Made by a program: the position numbers and the translations under genes. Shown here piece after piece: positions 54,971 to 64,000 of a stretch of 64,000 bases of DNA (position 1 is the stretch's first letter; every line of letters begins with the position of its first letter). The stretch is from contig CAWHTU010000002.1 in the NCBI GenBank assembly GCA_963832305.1, forward strand, positions 1 through 64,000. The letters are read 5' to 3'. The DNA is from Roseiarcus sp963832305. Lineage in GTDB: Bacteria > Pseudomonadota > Alphaproteobacteria > Rhizobiales > Beijerinckiaceae. Under the pieces are notes generated by a model. That model had not been told where the DNA came from and ran no database searches. It was given only the letters and a program-made list of their open reading frames with translations.

Positions 54971-54990
54971 GCTGTGAGCCCGCTCACAGC
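54971..54990. promoter_or_regulatory. perfect CRP/FNR-type palindrome TGTGA-N6-TCACA
   Basis: GCTGTGAGCC CGCTCACAGC has nine-base arms and a two-base centre and matches the E. coli CRP consensus exactly. It lies in the 369-bp gap between the kinase and the cold-shock gene, 220 bp before the latter's ATG. It could equally be a hairpin behind the kinase gene. Nothing else is recognised in 54840-55208. Confidence 0.45.
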
Positions 54991-55208
54991 CCCGGGCGGC
55001 AGTGCTGTCCTACCGTCGGCCTGCGGGACGGCAGGTGTGCTCGTCCCGGCCCTCGGGAGGGGTGCGTCCAGAACGTGAACTGATTGCGCCATTAGCGCGA
55101 GATTGGATGGAGCGGGCGTCGTCCGATCATCAAACCTCGGCATGAAATGGCGACAGGTTTCGATCGGGAAGCAATCCGAGCGATGGGCTGTCACGGAGGA
55201 CTTGAGCG

Positions 55209-55856
55209 ATGGGTAATGTTCATCAGTTGCGTTCCCCGGGGAGGCATCCGTTCGAAGCCGGCGAGGCGATTGTGGAGGCGACTGAGTCGTCCGATTTGCG
55301 CGGTTTGGCGGGAGGCCAGGAGGATGCAACCAGCGTTTTTGGCAATTCCGCGGCTGGCGCCGATTCGTTGGCGAGCGGGCTGACGGTCGAGGCGACGGTG
55401 AAATGGTTCAACGCGGAGAAAGGTTATGGCTTCGTCGAGCTGACCGGTGGCGGGGGCGATGCCTTCCTGCATCTCAAGACCCTGCGCCAGATCGGACGCG
55501 AGACGCTACCCTCGGGGGCGAAGCTTCGCGCCGTGGTGCGGTCTGGCTCCCGGGGCGCGCAGGTGGTGAGGGTGAACGAGGTCGACACCACGAGCGCCAT
55601 CGAACGACCGGAGCGGCCACAGCGACGGCCGACCCCCGACGCATCGACCGCCGTCGGTTTGACCGGCAAGGTCAAGTGGTTTGACGGCGCGCGCGGGTTT
55701 GGCTTCGTCGCGAGCGACGACTTCGGCAAGGACGTATTCGTCCACCACTCGGTTCTGGGCGCCTCGGGTGTCTCAAACCTCGCCGAGGGCCAGCCGGTTT
55801 CGATGCGCGTCGTCGAGACGCCGAAGGGCCGCGAGGCGATCGCGATCACACTCTAG
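55209..55856 (+). CDS. cold-shock protein with two cold-shock domains
   Basis: A 215-residue nucleic-acid-binding protein. A unique N-terminal stretch of about 60 residues is followed by two cold-shock domains: residues 61-125 (ATVKWFNAEKGYGFVELTGG, then GDAFLHLKTL) and 150-215 (GKVKWFDGARGFGFVASDDF and KDVFVHHSVL), joined by a proline/arginine-rich linker. RNP1 and RNP2 motifs are present in both, though the first has FLHL in place of FVHH. Double-domain Csp proteins are typical of Hyphomicrobiales and act as RNA chaperones. The ATG has a GGAGG site ten bases upstream. Confidence 0.93.
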   Translation: MGNVHQLRSPGRHPFEAGEAIVEATESSDLRGLAGGQEDATSVFGNSAAGADSLASGLTVEATVKWFNAEKGYGFVELTGGGGDAFLHLKTLRQIGRETLPSGAKLRAVVRSGSRGAQVVRVNEVDTTSAIERPERPQRRPTPDASTAVGLTGKVKWFDGARGFGFVASDDFGKDVFVHHSVLGASGVSNLAEGQPVSMRVVETPKGREAIAITL

Positions 55857-56050
55857 GGTCGGGGATTGAGCCCTAGCGGCGATCAGGCCGACGGGCTTCG
55901 CCTGCGATCCTTTGGTCCGAGGCCCGGGCTACGGGCCCTCTCTCATCGGCCGGGCGCTGGCGAACGCCGCGTCTTTCCGAGGCCAGGAGCCGTTGGGCCG
56001 GCCGCCCCGGTTTGAGGCGAGTGAGCGGGATCGCTTCGGGCGGCAATCTC

Positions 56051-56079
56051 TTGCAGAAAATCAGAAACTAGGCTAAAGC
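56051..56079 (+). promoter_or_regulatory. sigma70-like promoter of element copy D
   Basis: TTGCAG (56051-56056), a 17-base spacer and TAAAGC (56074-56079), the weakest -10 of the four. The shared motif GAAAATCAGAA is at 56056-56066 with the same distance to the -10 as in copy B. Confidence 0.5.
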
Positions 56080-56241
56080 TGTTCCCGTGAACAATCCCGC
56101 CTTGCCTCATGCCAAGACCGCGAGCCGCCGTTCCGCCGCCTCTCACGCCCGAGAAAAAATCGTCCCCCCGTTCGAGCCACGCAACGCATTGAAAACTCTC
56201 GATTCGGACGAGAGAATCCAAGAAAATCCAAGACAATCCAA
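56051..56241 (+). repeat. dispersed promoter-plus-tandem-repeat element, copy D
   Basis: Lies in the 462-bp gap between the cold-shock gene and the ABC transporter. Order: promoter; a stretch of about 110 bases; the shared block GCAACGCATTGAAAACTCTC (56181-56200); the hairpin CTCTCG-ATTCGGA-CGAGAG directly after TTGAAAA; and three exact-length units of GANAATCCAA at 56212-56241, period 10. A short + strand frame from the GTG at 56087 spans the element, but its sequence is not shared with the other copies. Confidence 0.6.
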
Positions 56242-56318
56242 CGTCATGAGCGGAGGTCTTCGCCGCGAACCGGCCATGAGCCAAGGAAACCCAAACGCGC
56301 GCTAATGCGCCAATCCCG

Positions 56319-57062
<744 letters not shown>

Positions 57063-57065
57063 CGA

Positions 57066-58052
57066 TCAGGTTCCTGCCTGGTGCCGGCGCTCAAGCCACG
57101 AGTGCAACGCCATCATGCCGAGGATGATGGCGCCGATGAAGATGTTATAGGCGAGGCCAGGCACGCCGATCAGCACAATGCCGTTACGCATCACACGCAG
57201 GATGAGGATGCCGATGACCGTCCCGATGATCGTGCCGCGCCCGCCGGTGAGCGCCGTGCCGCCGATCACGACCATCGCGATCACCTCAAGCTCATAGCCC
57301 GTGCCGCTGTTCGGATTCGCCGCGGAAGTGCGGATCGAACTGATGATTCCGGCGAAGGATGACATGACGGCGGAAAGGATGAAGAGCGCGACCTTCACGG
57401 CCGAGACGTCGACGCCGCGGGCCCGCGCCGCGCTGGCGTTGCCGCCGGTCGCCTGGATCCAATTGCCGTATTTGGTCTCGGTGAGAACGTAACCGAGAAT
57501 GACGGCGGCGGCGATAAACCAGAACAGCGAGGCGTAGACGCGGAAGGGGCCGATGTAGAAATCGCCGACCAGCAAGCTCGCGAGCCATTCCCCGCCCGCG
57601 CTCCAGGTGCGTTGCGGGAAGCCGTTGGTGACAAACAGCGCGCTGCCGCGCACGACGAGCAGCATGCCGAGGGTGACGAGGAAGGATGGGATCTTGAGCC
57701 GCGTGACGAATAGCCCGTTGAACAACCCGATCAGCGCCGCGACCACAAGGCTGATCAGGAATGCGACGTTCAGCGACGTCAGGCCGGCGTTGAACAGCGT
57801 CCACATGACGACGGGCGCAAATCCAAATAACGACCCGACGGAGAGATCGAATTCGCCCGCGGTCATCAGCAGCGTCATCGCCAAAGCGATGAGCCCGAGC
57901 TCGACCGTAAAGGTCAGGGTGTTGCTGATATTGAGCACGGACAGGAAGTCGGGATTGATCGCGGTGAAGACCGCGATCTCAAGCACCAGCAGCACGAACG
58001 GTCCGAACTCGGGCGCCGAAATGAGACGCCGGAGTTGGGATTCTGGCTTCAA
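57066..58052 (-). CDS. sugar ABC transporter permease (FrcC/RbsC-like)
   Basis: A 328-residue inner-membrane permease of the CUT2 family with eight to ten helices. The N-terminal FVLLVLEIAVFTAINPDFLS, the signature LLMTAGEFDLSVGSLFGFAP and the C-terminal AMVVIGGTALTGGRGTIIGT are characteristic. The protein probably works as a homodimer, since only one permease gene is present. A nearly 200-bp gap with a hairpin separates it from the binding-protein gene upstream. Confidence 0.93.
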   Translation of the reverse strand: MKPESQLRRLISAPEFGPFVLLVLEIAVFTAINPDFLSVLNISNTLTFTVELGLIALAMTLLMTAGEFDLSVGSLFGFAPVVMWTLFNAGLTSLNVAFLISLVVAALIGLFNGLFVTRLKIPSFLVTLGMLLVVRGSALFVTNGFPQRTWSAGGEWLASLLVGDFYIGPFRVYASLFWFIAAAVILGYVLTETKYGNWIQATGGNASAARARGVDVSAVKVALFILSAVMSSFAGIISSIRTSAANPNSGTGYELEVIAMVVIGGTALTGGRGTIIGTVIGILILRVMRNGIVLIGVPGLAYNIFIGAIILGMMALHSWLERRHQAGT

Positions 58053-58121
58053 AGGCGCATCACCGATGGATGAGCGGACGGCGGCGATCGTAAGCCCCTC
58101 CAGTTGGCGGCTTCAACCTTT

Positions 58122-58143
58122 GCAGCGCGGCGTCTCGCGCTGC
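58122..58143 (-). other. intercistronic hairpin after the sugar-binding-protein gene
   Basis: GCAGCGCG (58122-58129), loop GCGTCT, CGCGCTGC (58136-58143): an eight-pair perfect stem with no T-tract. It lies between the binding-protein and permease genes of one operon, the same place as the UUCG hairpin in the polyol operon, and probably stabilises the upstream message. Confidence 0.5.
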
Positions 58144-58248
58144 GTTTGAGGATGCAGGATTATGAGCCTCCGTCCAACCGGGAGCTGACGCACACGGTTG
58201 GACCAGCGAGGGCGTGGGAGCGGACGACTTGCGACTTGCCTGCCTGGC

Positions 58249-59181
58249 CTACTTGCCCGACATGATCTTGTCGTAGAGGGCCGCGTTGTCCTTGCCGTAG
58301 AGCGTGCCGACGGTGATGTTAAATCCGGGCGGAATGCCGGACGTCGCCATATTCGCCACTGACAAGGCCATATAACTCGTCGCTTGCGGATCCTGCCACT
58401 CGGCGGCGTTGACGTACCCGGTCATAACTTCGCTAGTCGTGTCGCGAGAATTGCCCCAACCGACCACTGGAATTTCACCCGGCTTCACGCCGACTTGATC
58501 GAAGACGCGTTTAATCGAGCCGGTGACGAGATCTCCGAGCCCGATGATCGCCTTGATTTTTTTGCGATTGGCGGTGAGGTAATCACTCATGCGGGAAATG
58601 ACGTTCGCCTGATCGAGCGTGTTGTCGGTGACTTCCCAGGTGATGTTGAGCGGCTTGAAGACGGTGGCGATCGCCTTTTCCTCTTCGACGCCATAGCTCG
58701 CCCCGGGAACCTCGACCGGCAGCCAAACGAAATCGCCAGATTTCACCAGACCATGGTCAACCAGATATTGCGCCCAGCCTTTTCCGACGACCGCGAGATC
58801 GCCGCCGACATAAGCATTGAAGTTCACTTTGGCGTCCGGGGTGTTGAAGTTGACGACCGGAATGCCGGCGGCCCGCGCCTCCTTGACGACGTCGACCAGG
58901 CTGCCCGGGTCGGGGCTCGTCGTGACGATTGCGTCGGCCTTGGCTGCGATTGCGGCGCGGATCGCTTCCTGTTGCGAGGGGACGTCTCCGTTATGGAACG
59001 ACGTCTTGACCGTCTGCCCCGTGTCCTTTGCCCACGCCTCCGCGCCGGCGAGGAAATAGGTCCACACCGGATCGGCGGGCGATCCGTGCGAGATCCAGTA
59101 GAATGTCTTGGCTTGAACGGCCGCCGGCAGAGACAGCGCAATGAACGCGAACGCTACGATCCTCGCAAGGTACTTGAGCAT
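58249..59181 (-). CDS. sugar ABC transporter substrate-binding protein (FrcB/RbsB-like)
   Basis: A 310-residue periplasmic binding protein (family 2 of sugar binders). The signal peptide is IVAFAFIALSLPAAVQA. FYWISHGSPADPVWTYFLAG and AEAWAKDTGQTVKTSFHNGD open the first lobe, ADAIVTTSPDPGSLVDVV is typical of the fold, and IKAIIGLGDLVTGSIKRVF lies in the second lobe. The HGSPADP variant is seen in rhizobial transporters for fructose/mannose or inositol-like sugars, so the ligand is open. First gene of the operon. Confidence 0.91.
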   Translation of the reverse strand: MLKYLARIVAFAFIALSLPAAVQAKTFYWISHGSPADPVWTYFLAGAEAWAKDTGQTVKTSFHNGDVPSQQEAIRAAIAAKADAIVTTSPDPGSLVDVVKEARAAGIPVVNFNTPDAKVNFNAYVGGDLAVVGKGWAQYLVDHGLVKSGDFVWLPVEVPGASYGVEEEKAIATVFKPLNITWEVTDNTLDQANVISRMSDYLTANRKKIKAIIGLGDLVTGSIKRVFDQVGVKPGEIPVVGWGNSRDTTSEVMTGYVNAAEWQDPQATSYMALSVANMATSGIPPGFNITVGTLYGKDNAALYDKIMSGK

Positions 59182-59297
59182 GGATTCCTCCCCGCATTTA
59201 CACTGACACCGGGTAGCGTCCGGTCTTCTGAACTTATGTCAGCTTCGCACGGCGTCGCCATCGAGACAAGGCGACCGCGGCGGGGCCGCGCCAAAAT

Positions 59298-61232
59298 TCA
59301 AATCTCGAATTCCACGCCGATCTCCATGATCTGGGAGCCGGGAATTTTGAAGAACGCTCCCGGGCGCTGGGCGTTATGGTGCAAGAAGGCGAACAGCGCT
59401 TCCCGCCATCGCGGCAGTCCAGGGCGCCGGCCGGACGGAATGATCGTCTCGTGTCCCGTATAGTAGATGGCGCGACTGAGATCGAAGGGCTCGATCTTGC
59501 CGCTCGCAATCGCTTCGACAAGCCGTTCGGGAATGTTTGGCTCCTCCATGAAGCCGAAGCGCAACTCGAGACGGGTTATGCCTTCGGCGATCGGCGCGAC
59601 CACGAATCGATCATTTTCTGGCGCTCGAGGCGCCTCCGTCACGTTGGCCGCGACCAGCAATACCCGCTCGTGCAGGACATGGTTGCAATTGACATTGTGC
59701 GACAGCGCGAGCGGCACGCCTTTGGCCATTCGTCCGAGAACAATCGCGGTTCCAGGGAGGCGCAGCGGCGGATCGCTGCGCAGGCGTGCGATGAAATCGG
59801 AAGTGCGCTCGCGAATCTCGAGCCGCACCGCGTCCATGACCTCCTCACCTTTGCGCCACGTCAGCATGAGGAATGAGATGACGAAGGCGATGAGGAGCGG
59901 GAACCACCCGCCGTCCAAGAGCTTGGTTGAGGTCGAGGCGAAGAACAAGAGGTCGAGGGCGAGCAGACTCCCGTTGACGGTGAAGACGAGGAAGCGGTTG
60001 TGCTTCCAGTGGAGGGCGACGAAAGTTGCCAACAGCGTCGTGATCACCATCAGGAGCGAGACGGCGATGCCGTATGCGCCGGCAAGAGCGTCCGAGGAGC
60101 CGAAACCGATGACGGCGGCCAGGGCGCCGATGGCGAGCGCCCAGTTGACGAAGGGGACATAGATCTGGCCGATCTCGCGGCCTTCGGTATGGACGACTCT
60201 CATTCGAGGCAGAAATCCGAGAGAGATCGCCTGCTGGGTCATCGAATAGGCGCCGGAAATGACCGCCTGCGAGGCGATGACGGTCGCCATTGTCGCCAAA
60301 ATGATCAGCGGAATATGCGCCCATTGCGGGGCGAGGGCGTAGAAGGGACTGTCGACAACGTCAGGTGAATTTGGCTCGGAGAGCAGCAGGCCGCCCTGGC
60401 CGAAATAATTGAGAGTCAGCGCCGGCAGCGCCACGCCAAACCAGGCGACGCGGATCGGCAGCGGGCCGAAATGGCCCATGTCGGCGTAGAACGCCTCGCC
60501 GCCCGTCACGGCGAGAAAGGCGCCGCCGATGACCACGAGAGCCAGCGGCCCCGCGTGCCAGAGATAGGTGACGGCGGCCAGCGGATTGAGCGCGGCGAGG
60601 ACCGCGGGTGATCGCACGATTCCGATCACGCCGAGCGCGCCTGCGCTGATGAACCAGACCAGCATCACCGGCCCGAATATGCCGCCGATCCACGATGTGC
60701 CATTGCGCTGAATGAGAAACAGGATGGCGAGAATGACGACGGTCAGCGGGACAACGGCGCGGTTGAGTTGAGGGGCGTAGATCTTGAGGCCCTCGATGGC
60801 GCTCAGCACCGAGATGGCGGGCGTGATCGTGCCGTCGCCGTATAGCAGGGTCGCGCCGACCAGACCGATGACGACCATCGCAGCGCGCCAGCGATTTCGC
60901 TTGGCGCGGCGCGGGCTGACAAGCGCGAGCAGCGCCAGGATGCCGCCCTCGCCGTGATTGTCGGCGCGCATGATGAGGATCGCGTATTTGAACGAAATGA
61001 CGATGATGAGCGACCAGAAGATCAGCGACACGATGCCGAGCACCGCTTCGGGCGTAATTTGTCCCGTGGGACTGGCGGACTTGGCGGCGACATTGAGCGT
61101 ATAGAGCGGACTTGTGCCGATGTCGCCAAAGACGATGCCCATGCAGGCGAGCGCCGCCGGCCCCAACGCCCGCACCCTCTCTTTCCGGGGCGCGGCCAGT
61201 AGGGGCGCGCCGATCTTCGCCGTTGCACTCAT
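59298..61232 (-). CDS. kup: Kup-type potassium uptake protein
   Basis: A 644-residue low-affinity K+/H+ symporter with about 12 helices and a cytoplasmic C-terminal domain. The hallmark GIVFGDIGTSPLYTLNVA is near residue 35; GDGTITPAISVLSAIEGLK, GGEAFYADMGHFGPLPI and GYGIAVSLLMVITTLL-like helices follow. The ATG at 61232 is set by the conserved start; the open frame upstream is rich in arginine. The C-terminus ends PGSQIMEIGVEFEI. Length is normal. Confidence 0.95.
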   Translation of the reverse strand: MSATAKIGAPLLAAPRKERVRALGPAALACMGIVFGDIGTSPLYTLNVAAKSASPTGQITPEAVLGIVSLIFWSLIIVISFKYAILIMRADNHGEGGILALLALVSPRRAKRNRWRAAMVVIGLVGATLLYGDGTITPAISVLSAIEGLKIYAPQLNRAVVPLTVVILAILFLIQRNGTSWIGGIFGPVMLVWFISAGALGVIGIVRSPAVLAALNPLAAVTYLWHAGPLALVVIGGAFLAVTGGEAFYADMGHFGPLPIRVAWFGVALPALTLNYFGQGGLLLSEPNSPDVVDSPFYALAPQWAHIPLIILATMATVIASQAVISGAYSMTQQAISLGFLPRMRVVHTEGREIGQIYVPFVNWALAIGALAAVIGFGSSDALAGAYGIAVSLLMVITTLLATFVALHWKHNRFLVFTVNGSLLALDLLFFASTSTKLLDGGWFPLLIAFVISFLMLTWRKGEEVMDAVRLEIRERTSDFIARLRSDPPLRLPGTAIVLGRMAKGVPLALSHNVNCNHVLHERVLLVAANVTEAPRAPENDRFVVAPIAEGITRLELRFGFMEEPNIPERLVEAIASGKIEPFDLSRAIYYTGHETIIPSGRRPGLPRWREALFAFLHHNAQRPGAFFKIPGSQIMEIGVEFEI

Positions 61233-61332
61233 CGAGCGGGCCTTTGACTGCGGCCTCCAACGCAAACAAAACGGTAGCTCAGGGCGAAGGACGCGTAAAC
61301 CGCCAAGGGCGAAAGAAGCGGATCGATCCGCG

Positions 61333-62343
61333 TCAGACGTGCCCGCCCTTAGCCTTCGCCGACGCGTCAACCAGTCTCAGAACGTCGTGTCCGGCATCTC
61401 CGAGGGCCTCCGCCGCCGTCGCGAGCGCCAGCGTGAGATCGCGGTTGAGGCTGAAGGCCGGCGGTCCCACTATGCAACGCCAGGACGCGGCGTCCTGGGC
61501 GCTCGCTCGCGCTTTGGTGTCGGCATAGTCAATCATCGCGCAATAGCAGATGACGTTATGGTCGCATACCACATCGAACCGTACCTCCGCCTGAGCAGAT
61601 AGTGGCAAAATGATCTCGGCGCTGGGCAGTGTTGAGTATTGAAAAGCTGGCGGCGCGTCGAGTGGCACGTAGGGGACGACATCGAGGATGTAGTTCATGA
61701 GCCGGCATGCCGCCACCTTTCCCGCGTAGGCCGTTGTCCATGCGAGATCGCCAGTGCGAGGAGAGGCGAACAGGCACGCGCTCGCTCGTACGCCCAGGAG
61801 CTTCGCAACGTCGAAGCTCAAATAGGTCGCGACCGCCGATCCGAGGCTGTGCCCGCAGACTGTGACATTCCCCTGGTCGACCGCGCTCGCGATGCCGTCC
61901 GCGGCCTTCGCGCCGATCTGGACGCCGTCCAGGCCGACAAGGGTCATAGAGTCGTAGACGCTCCAGAATCCCTGCTCGACTTTTGCGCCGGGCGACGAGG
62001 GGCTGTCGCGCAGAAAGAAATCAGCGTCGATGACCCATTCGGCGAAGCCGCTCGTCCCGCGAATGGCGGCGGCGTAACGAGTTGGGTCGGCATGGTTGCG
62101 CGCCAGATAGCCATAAAATACCAGGGCGCCGAGTTGTAGTGCTTTCGGGTCGGTAGGACCCAGACTTTTCATGTCGGGCAGGATGGAGTCGCGGGCGATG
62201 AGATGGGCGACGATGTCCCAGCCGGCGGCGGCGACTCTTGCTCCATCACCTGGCGTGATCGACCCTGGCAGATACATCCCTTCCGCGAATGCGACGAGAT
62301 AGCCAAAGTCCACCGCTTGCGGATTCGTGATCGGCGTCGCCAT
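61333..62343 (-). CDS. class 3 lipase-family protein
   Basis: A 336-residue alpha/beta hydrolase of the fungal-lipase (class 3) group. The nucleophile elbow is VTVCGHSLGSAVATYLSFDV near residue 170. The region AAIRGTSGFAEWVIDADFFL precedes it, SPRTGD suggests the aspartate, and CDHNVICYCAMI holds a possible catalytic histidine. There is no signal peptide, so it is cytoplasmic or exported by another route. Substrates may be lipid esters or polyhydroxyalkanoate-like esters. Stands alone; the roughly 100-bp gap to kup is featureless. Confidence 0.83.
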   Translation of the reverse strand: MATPITNPQAVDFGYLVAFAEGMYLPGSITPGDGARVAAAGWDIVAHLIARDSILPDMKSLGPTDPKALQLGALVFYGYLARNHADPTRYAAAIRGTSGFAEWVIDADFFLRDSPSSPGAKVEQGFWSVYDSMTLVGLDGVQIGAKAADGIASAVDQGNVTVCGHSLGSAVATYLSFDVAKLLGVRASACLFASPRTGDLAWTTAYAGKVAACRLMNYILDVVPYVPLDAPPAFQYSTLPSAEIILPLSAQAEVRFDVVCDHNVICYCAMIDYADTKARASAQDAASWRCIVGPPAFSLNRDLTLALATAAEALGDAGHDVLRLVDASAKAKGGHV

Positions 62344-62560
62344 GCCCTCCCTCCCGTCAAGTCCTAAGGCGGCCGCGGCGCCCTGAGCGCCAGCGGACGC
62401 CCACTATATGCTCGGGATGTTCGCGCTCGTCGACTCGAAAGCTGACGTTGTTCTTAGCTCCCAGTTTTGCTTGCCGTCCGGAAAAATGACAAAGTTGACC
62501 TTCCCGGAGTCGAGCAGCGACAATTCCGTCGAGGGCGTCGACCGCCGTCGCTCGGCGGGC

Positions 62561-63521
62561 TCACTGCAGCACGTAGCGGATTCCGACGCGCAGTTGCTGC
62601 GAAGCGTTGTTTTGCCGGAGGGTCAGGCCGGTTTGCGGGTTGATGAGCCTGGTGGTCTCGCCGCTGTTTAGGTAGCGATAGCCGATGTCGAGCGTCGTGC
62701 TCGGATTGAGCTGGAAGCCCAACCCTGCCGATAGCGCCCAGGCGAAGGAATAAGTGGTCGATCTGATCGATCGGCTCCAGTATTGCTGGCCGAAGGCGAC
62801 CGCGGGCTGCGGAGAGATCGGCTGGCCCTGCTGATTGACCCAAACCTGCGGAAATCCGGCGGCCGGCGTCAGGTTCGGCGCGTAGACCTGACCGTCGCTC
62901 GTCTGGTGCGCGTTGAAGCTTCCCGTTGCGACGTTCATATCGAGGCCAAGGCCGCCGCCGACATAGGGGGTGAAGCCGCCGTAGGTTCCGAGATCGACAT
63001 AGCCGTTGGCGAGGAAAGTGTTGTTGTACTGCTTGAGATTCGTCGTCCCATTGCAGACGTCCGAGGTATTGTAGAGGTTGCCCGCGGGCAGGCCGGTCGT
63101 CGGAGCGACGACTCCAGTCGTCGGGGGATAGGGGCAGACGACCGCCGTGTTGCGGGTTCCCCCGACGCCGGTGCGGTAGTCCCAGGTCGCGTCCAGGCGC
63201 AGATAGTCGTTGAAGCGATAACCGGCTCCGACGCCGCCGGTGAAGTTGGTGGTCGACCAGTTCGTTCCGGCAGGCGTCGTGTACGGGGTGGCGACGAGCC
63301 CGGGCGGCGGCGTCGAAATGCTTGAGGAGCGAGACGGTCGGCGCCTCGTCGAAGCTGACGCCGAGATCGCCGCGGATGTACCAGTTCGAGCCGACCTCGA
63401 ACATCGTCTGCCCCTGGCTCGCGGGCATCGTCAGCGGCGGCGCGCTGCCGAGATCGGCGGCCGCAGCCGGCCATGCAGCCAGGGTCAGCCCGGCGCAAGC
63501 GAGAAACTTGAGAACCTTCAT
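62561..63521 (-). pseudogene. outer-membrane beta-barrel protein (Omp25/RopB-like porin family), frameshifted
   Basis: The N-terminus from 63521 has a signal peptide (LKFLACAGLTLAAWPAAAAD) and the first strand (SNWYIRGDLGVSFDEAPTV). Near 63322 the frame shifts, and the rest reads in another frame: TNFTGGVGAGYRFNDYLRLD, VCPYPPTTGVVAPTTGLP, YVDLGTYGGFTPYVGGGLGL, then TLDIGYRYLNSGETT and the C-terminal RVGIRYVLQ. An extra A near 63322 explains the break. The intact protein would have about 320 residues with eight strands, typical of abundant alphaproteobacterial outer-membrane proteins. The gap 62344-62560 holds nothing clear. Confidence 0.87.
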
Positions 63522-63584
63522 CGACCACCCCAGAATCGCCGCGCCGACGCGAGAAACGGCGACGCTTCAGGAGAATCTGGCGGA

Positions 63585-63660
63585 TAATACTTAATTATTA
63601 TTTAACCGTAACCAATTTTTATCCACGTAATACTTTATGTTGCATTCATAACTAAGTATA
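63585..63660 (-). promoter_or_regulatory. AT-rich upstream region of the outer-membrane protein gene
   Basis: This is the most AT-rich stretch of the window (runs such as TTAATTATTATTTAACC), 60-140 bp before the ATG at 63521. Strong omp promoters usually lie in such DNA. Several TATTAT-like -10 candidates exist and I cannot choose one. Confidence 0.35.
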
Positions 63661-63739
63661 GCTTGTCCTCTCGGCCAGCAACGGGACCGATGGGGGAAGT
63701 CTTGCCGCGCCCGGACCGGGGCGGGTCCACCGTCGCCGT

Positions 63740-64000
63740 TCAGGAGCGGGCGAGCAGGAGGCCGAAACCGGCAAGCAGCACGCCGGCAAGCTGTCGAGCC
63801 GCCAATGGCCTGGCTTCCGTTCCGAGAAGACCGAAGCCATCGATCAGCGCCGACACGGCTGCGATCACGAAGAAATAGAGGATGAACGTTTGGCTTGGGC
63901 CAAGCCTTGGCGCGACGAAGGTGAGGCCGGCGACGATGAACGCCCCCATCAGCCCCCCTGCGACGGCCTTCAGTCCATGGGTCTCGATAAGGTTCGCTTG
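63740..64000 (-). CDS. DMT-superfamily transporter (DUF606/YdcZ type), C-terminal part
   Basis: The open frame runs off the right edge and ends at 63740. The visible 86 residues contain three helices: GLKAVAGGLMGAFIVAGLTF, SQTFILYFFVIAAVSALIDG and LAARQLAGVLLAGFGLLLAR. The order GGLMGAF, (S)ALIDGFGLLG and LLGA-like tail fits the second half of YdcZ/DUF606 transporters of unknown substrate. The start lies outside the window. Confidence 0.75.
   Translation of the reverse strand, partial: QANLIETHGLKAVAGGLMGAFIVAGLTFVAPRLGPSQTFILYFFVIAAVSALIDGFGLLGTEARPLAARQLAGVLLAGFGLLLARS

Overview
The window is high-GC, densely coded DNA from an alphaproteobacterium. I place it in the Hyphomicrobiales (Rhizobiales), most likely near Beijerinckiaceae/Methylocystaceae. 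The reasons are the smo-type polyol operon with a SorC regulator, a hopanoid/ceramide-type GT21 glycosyltransferase, a DUF2865 protein, a short (second-type) glutamyl-tRNA synthetase, a def gene next to rmuC, and tandem CheY-like receivers. The family-level placement is inference. No integrase, transposase, phage gene, rRNA or CRISPR array was seen.

Layout. 1-8.5 kb: tRNA-Ser, a decayed SMR drug-efflux gene, a type II P-type ATPase, two overlapping single-domain response regulators, a 3-hydroxyisobutyrate-dehydrogenase-like enzyme, def, rmuC, a cupin and a cysteine-rich metal-chelating protein. 8.9-11.4 kb: an SH3-like secreted protein, then a CobW-type metallochaperone paired with a WD40 protein. 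11.5-22.4 kb: one polyol (sorbitol/mannitol/arabitol type) utilisation operon. It holds an FGGY kinase fused to a HAD phosphatase, a SorC regulator, a binding protein, two permeases, an ATPase, a mannitol 2-dehydrogenase and two SDR dehydrogenases. 22.5-34.3 kb: CorA/ZntB transporter, BON protein, GT21 glycosyltransferase, gltX, DUF2865 protein, xseA, arylsulfatase, glutamine amidotransferase, tRNA-Glu and a TauE exporter. 34.6-40.1 kb: an unassigned membrane-anchored protein, an adenylation-carrier-thioesterase protein translationally coupled to a YdcF/DUF218 protein, a Tat-type GH3 hexosaminidase and a small lipoprotein. 40.3-49.5 kb: LLM oxidoreductase, a glutamate symporter with a glutaminase, transglutaminase, FAD monooxygenase, TonB and murI. 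49.6-64 kb: pepN, a PAS histidine kinase, a double cold-shock-domain protein, a fructose/ribose-type ABC transporter, kup, a lipase, an outer-membrane barrel protein and the end of a DMT transporter.

The most interesting signal is a family of four intergenic elements at 8.6, 32.1, 45.4 and 56.1 kb, all on the + strand. Each starts with a sigma70-like promoter whose -35/spacer carries the invariant motif GAAAATCAGAA. After 84-110 nt comes a conserved (T/C)TGAAAA block, usually followed by a small hairpin, and the element ends in a short tandem array. The array unit is 10 bp in two copies and about 21 bp in two copies, with different sequences. They look like a dispersed family of transcribed repeat-tailed elements, possibly small RNAs or leaders; I know no named family that matches.

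A caution: at least six otherwise well-conserved genes (polyol-binding protein, LLM oxidoreductase, transglutaminase, FAD monooxygenase, murI, outer-membrane protein), and probably a seventh small one, are broken by a single-base shift. Because one of them is murI, uncorrected assembly indels are likelier than real decay. Their coordinates are given across both frames.
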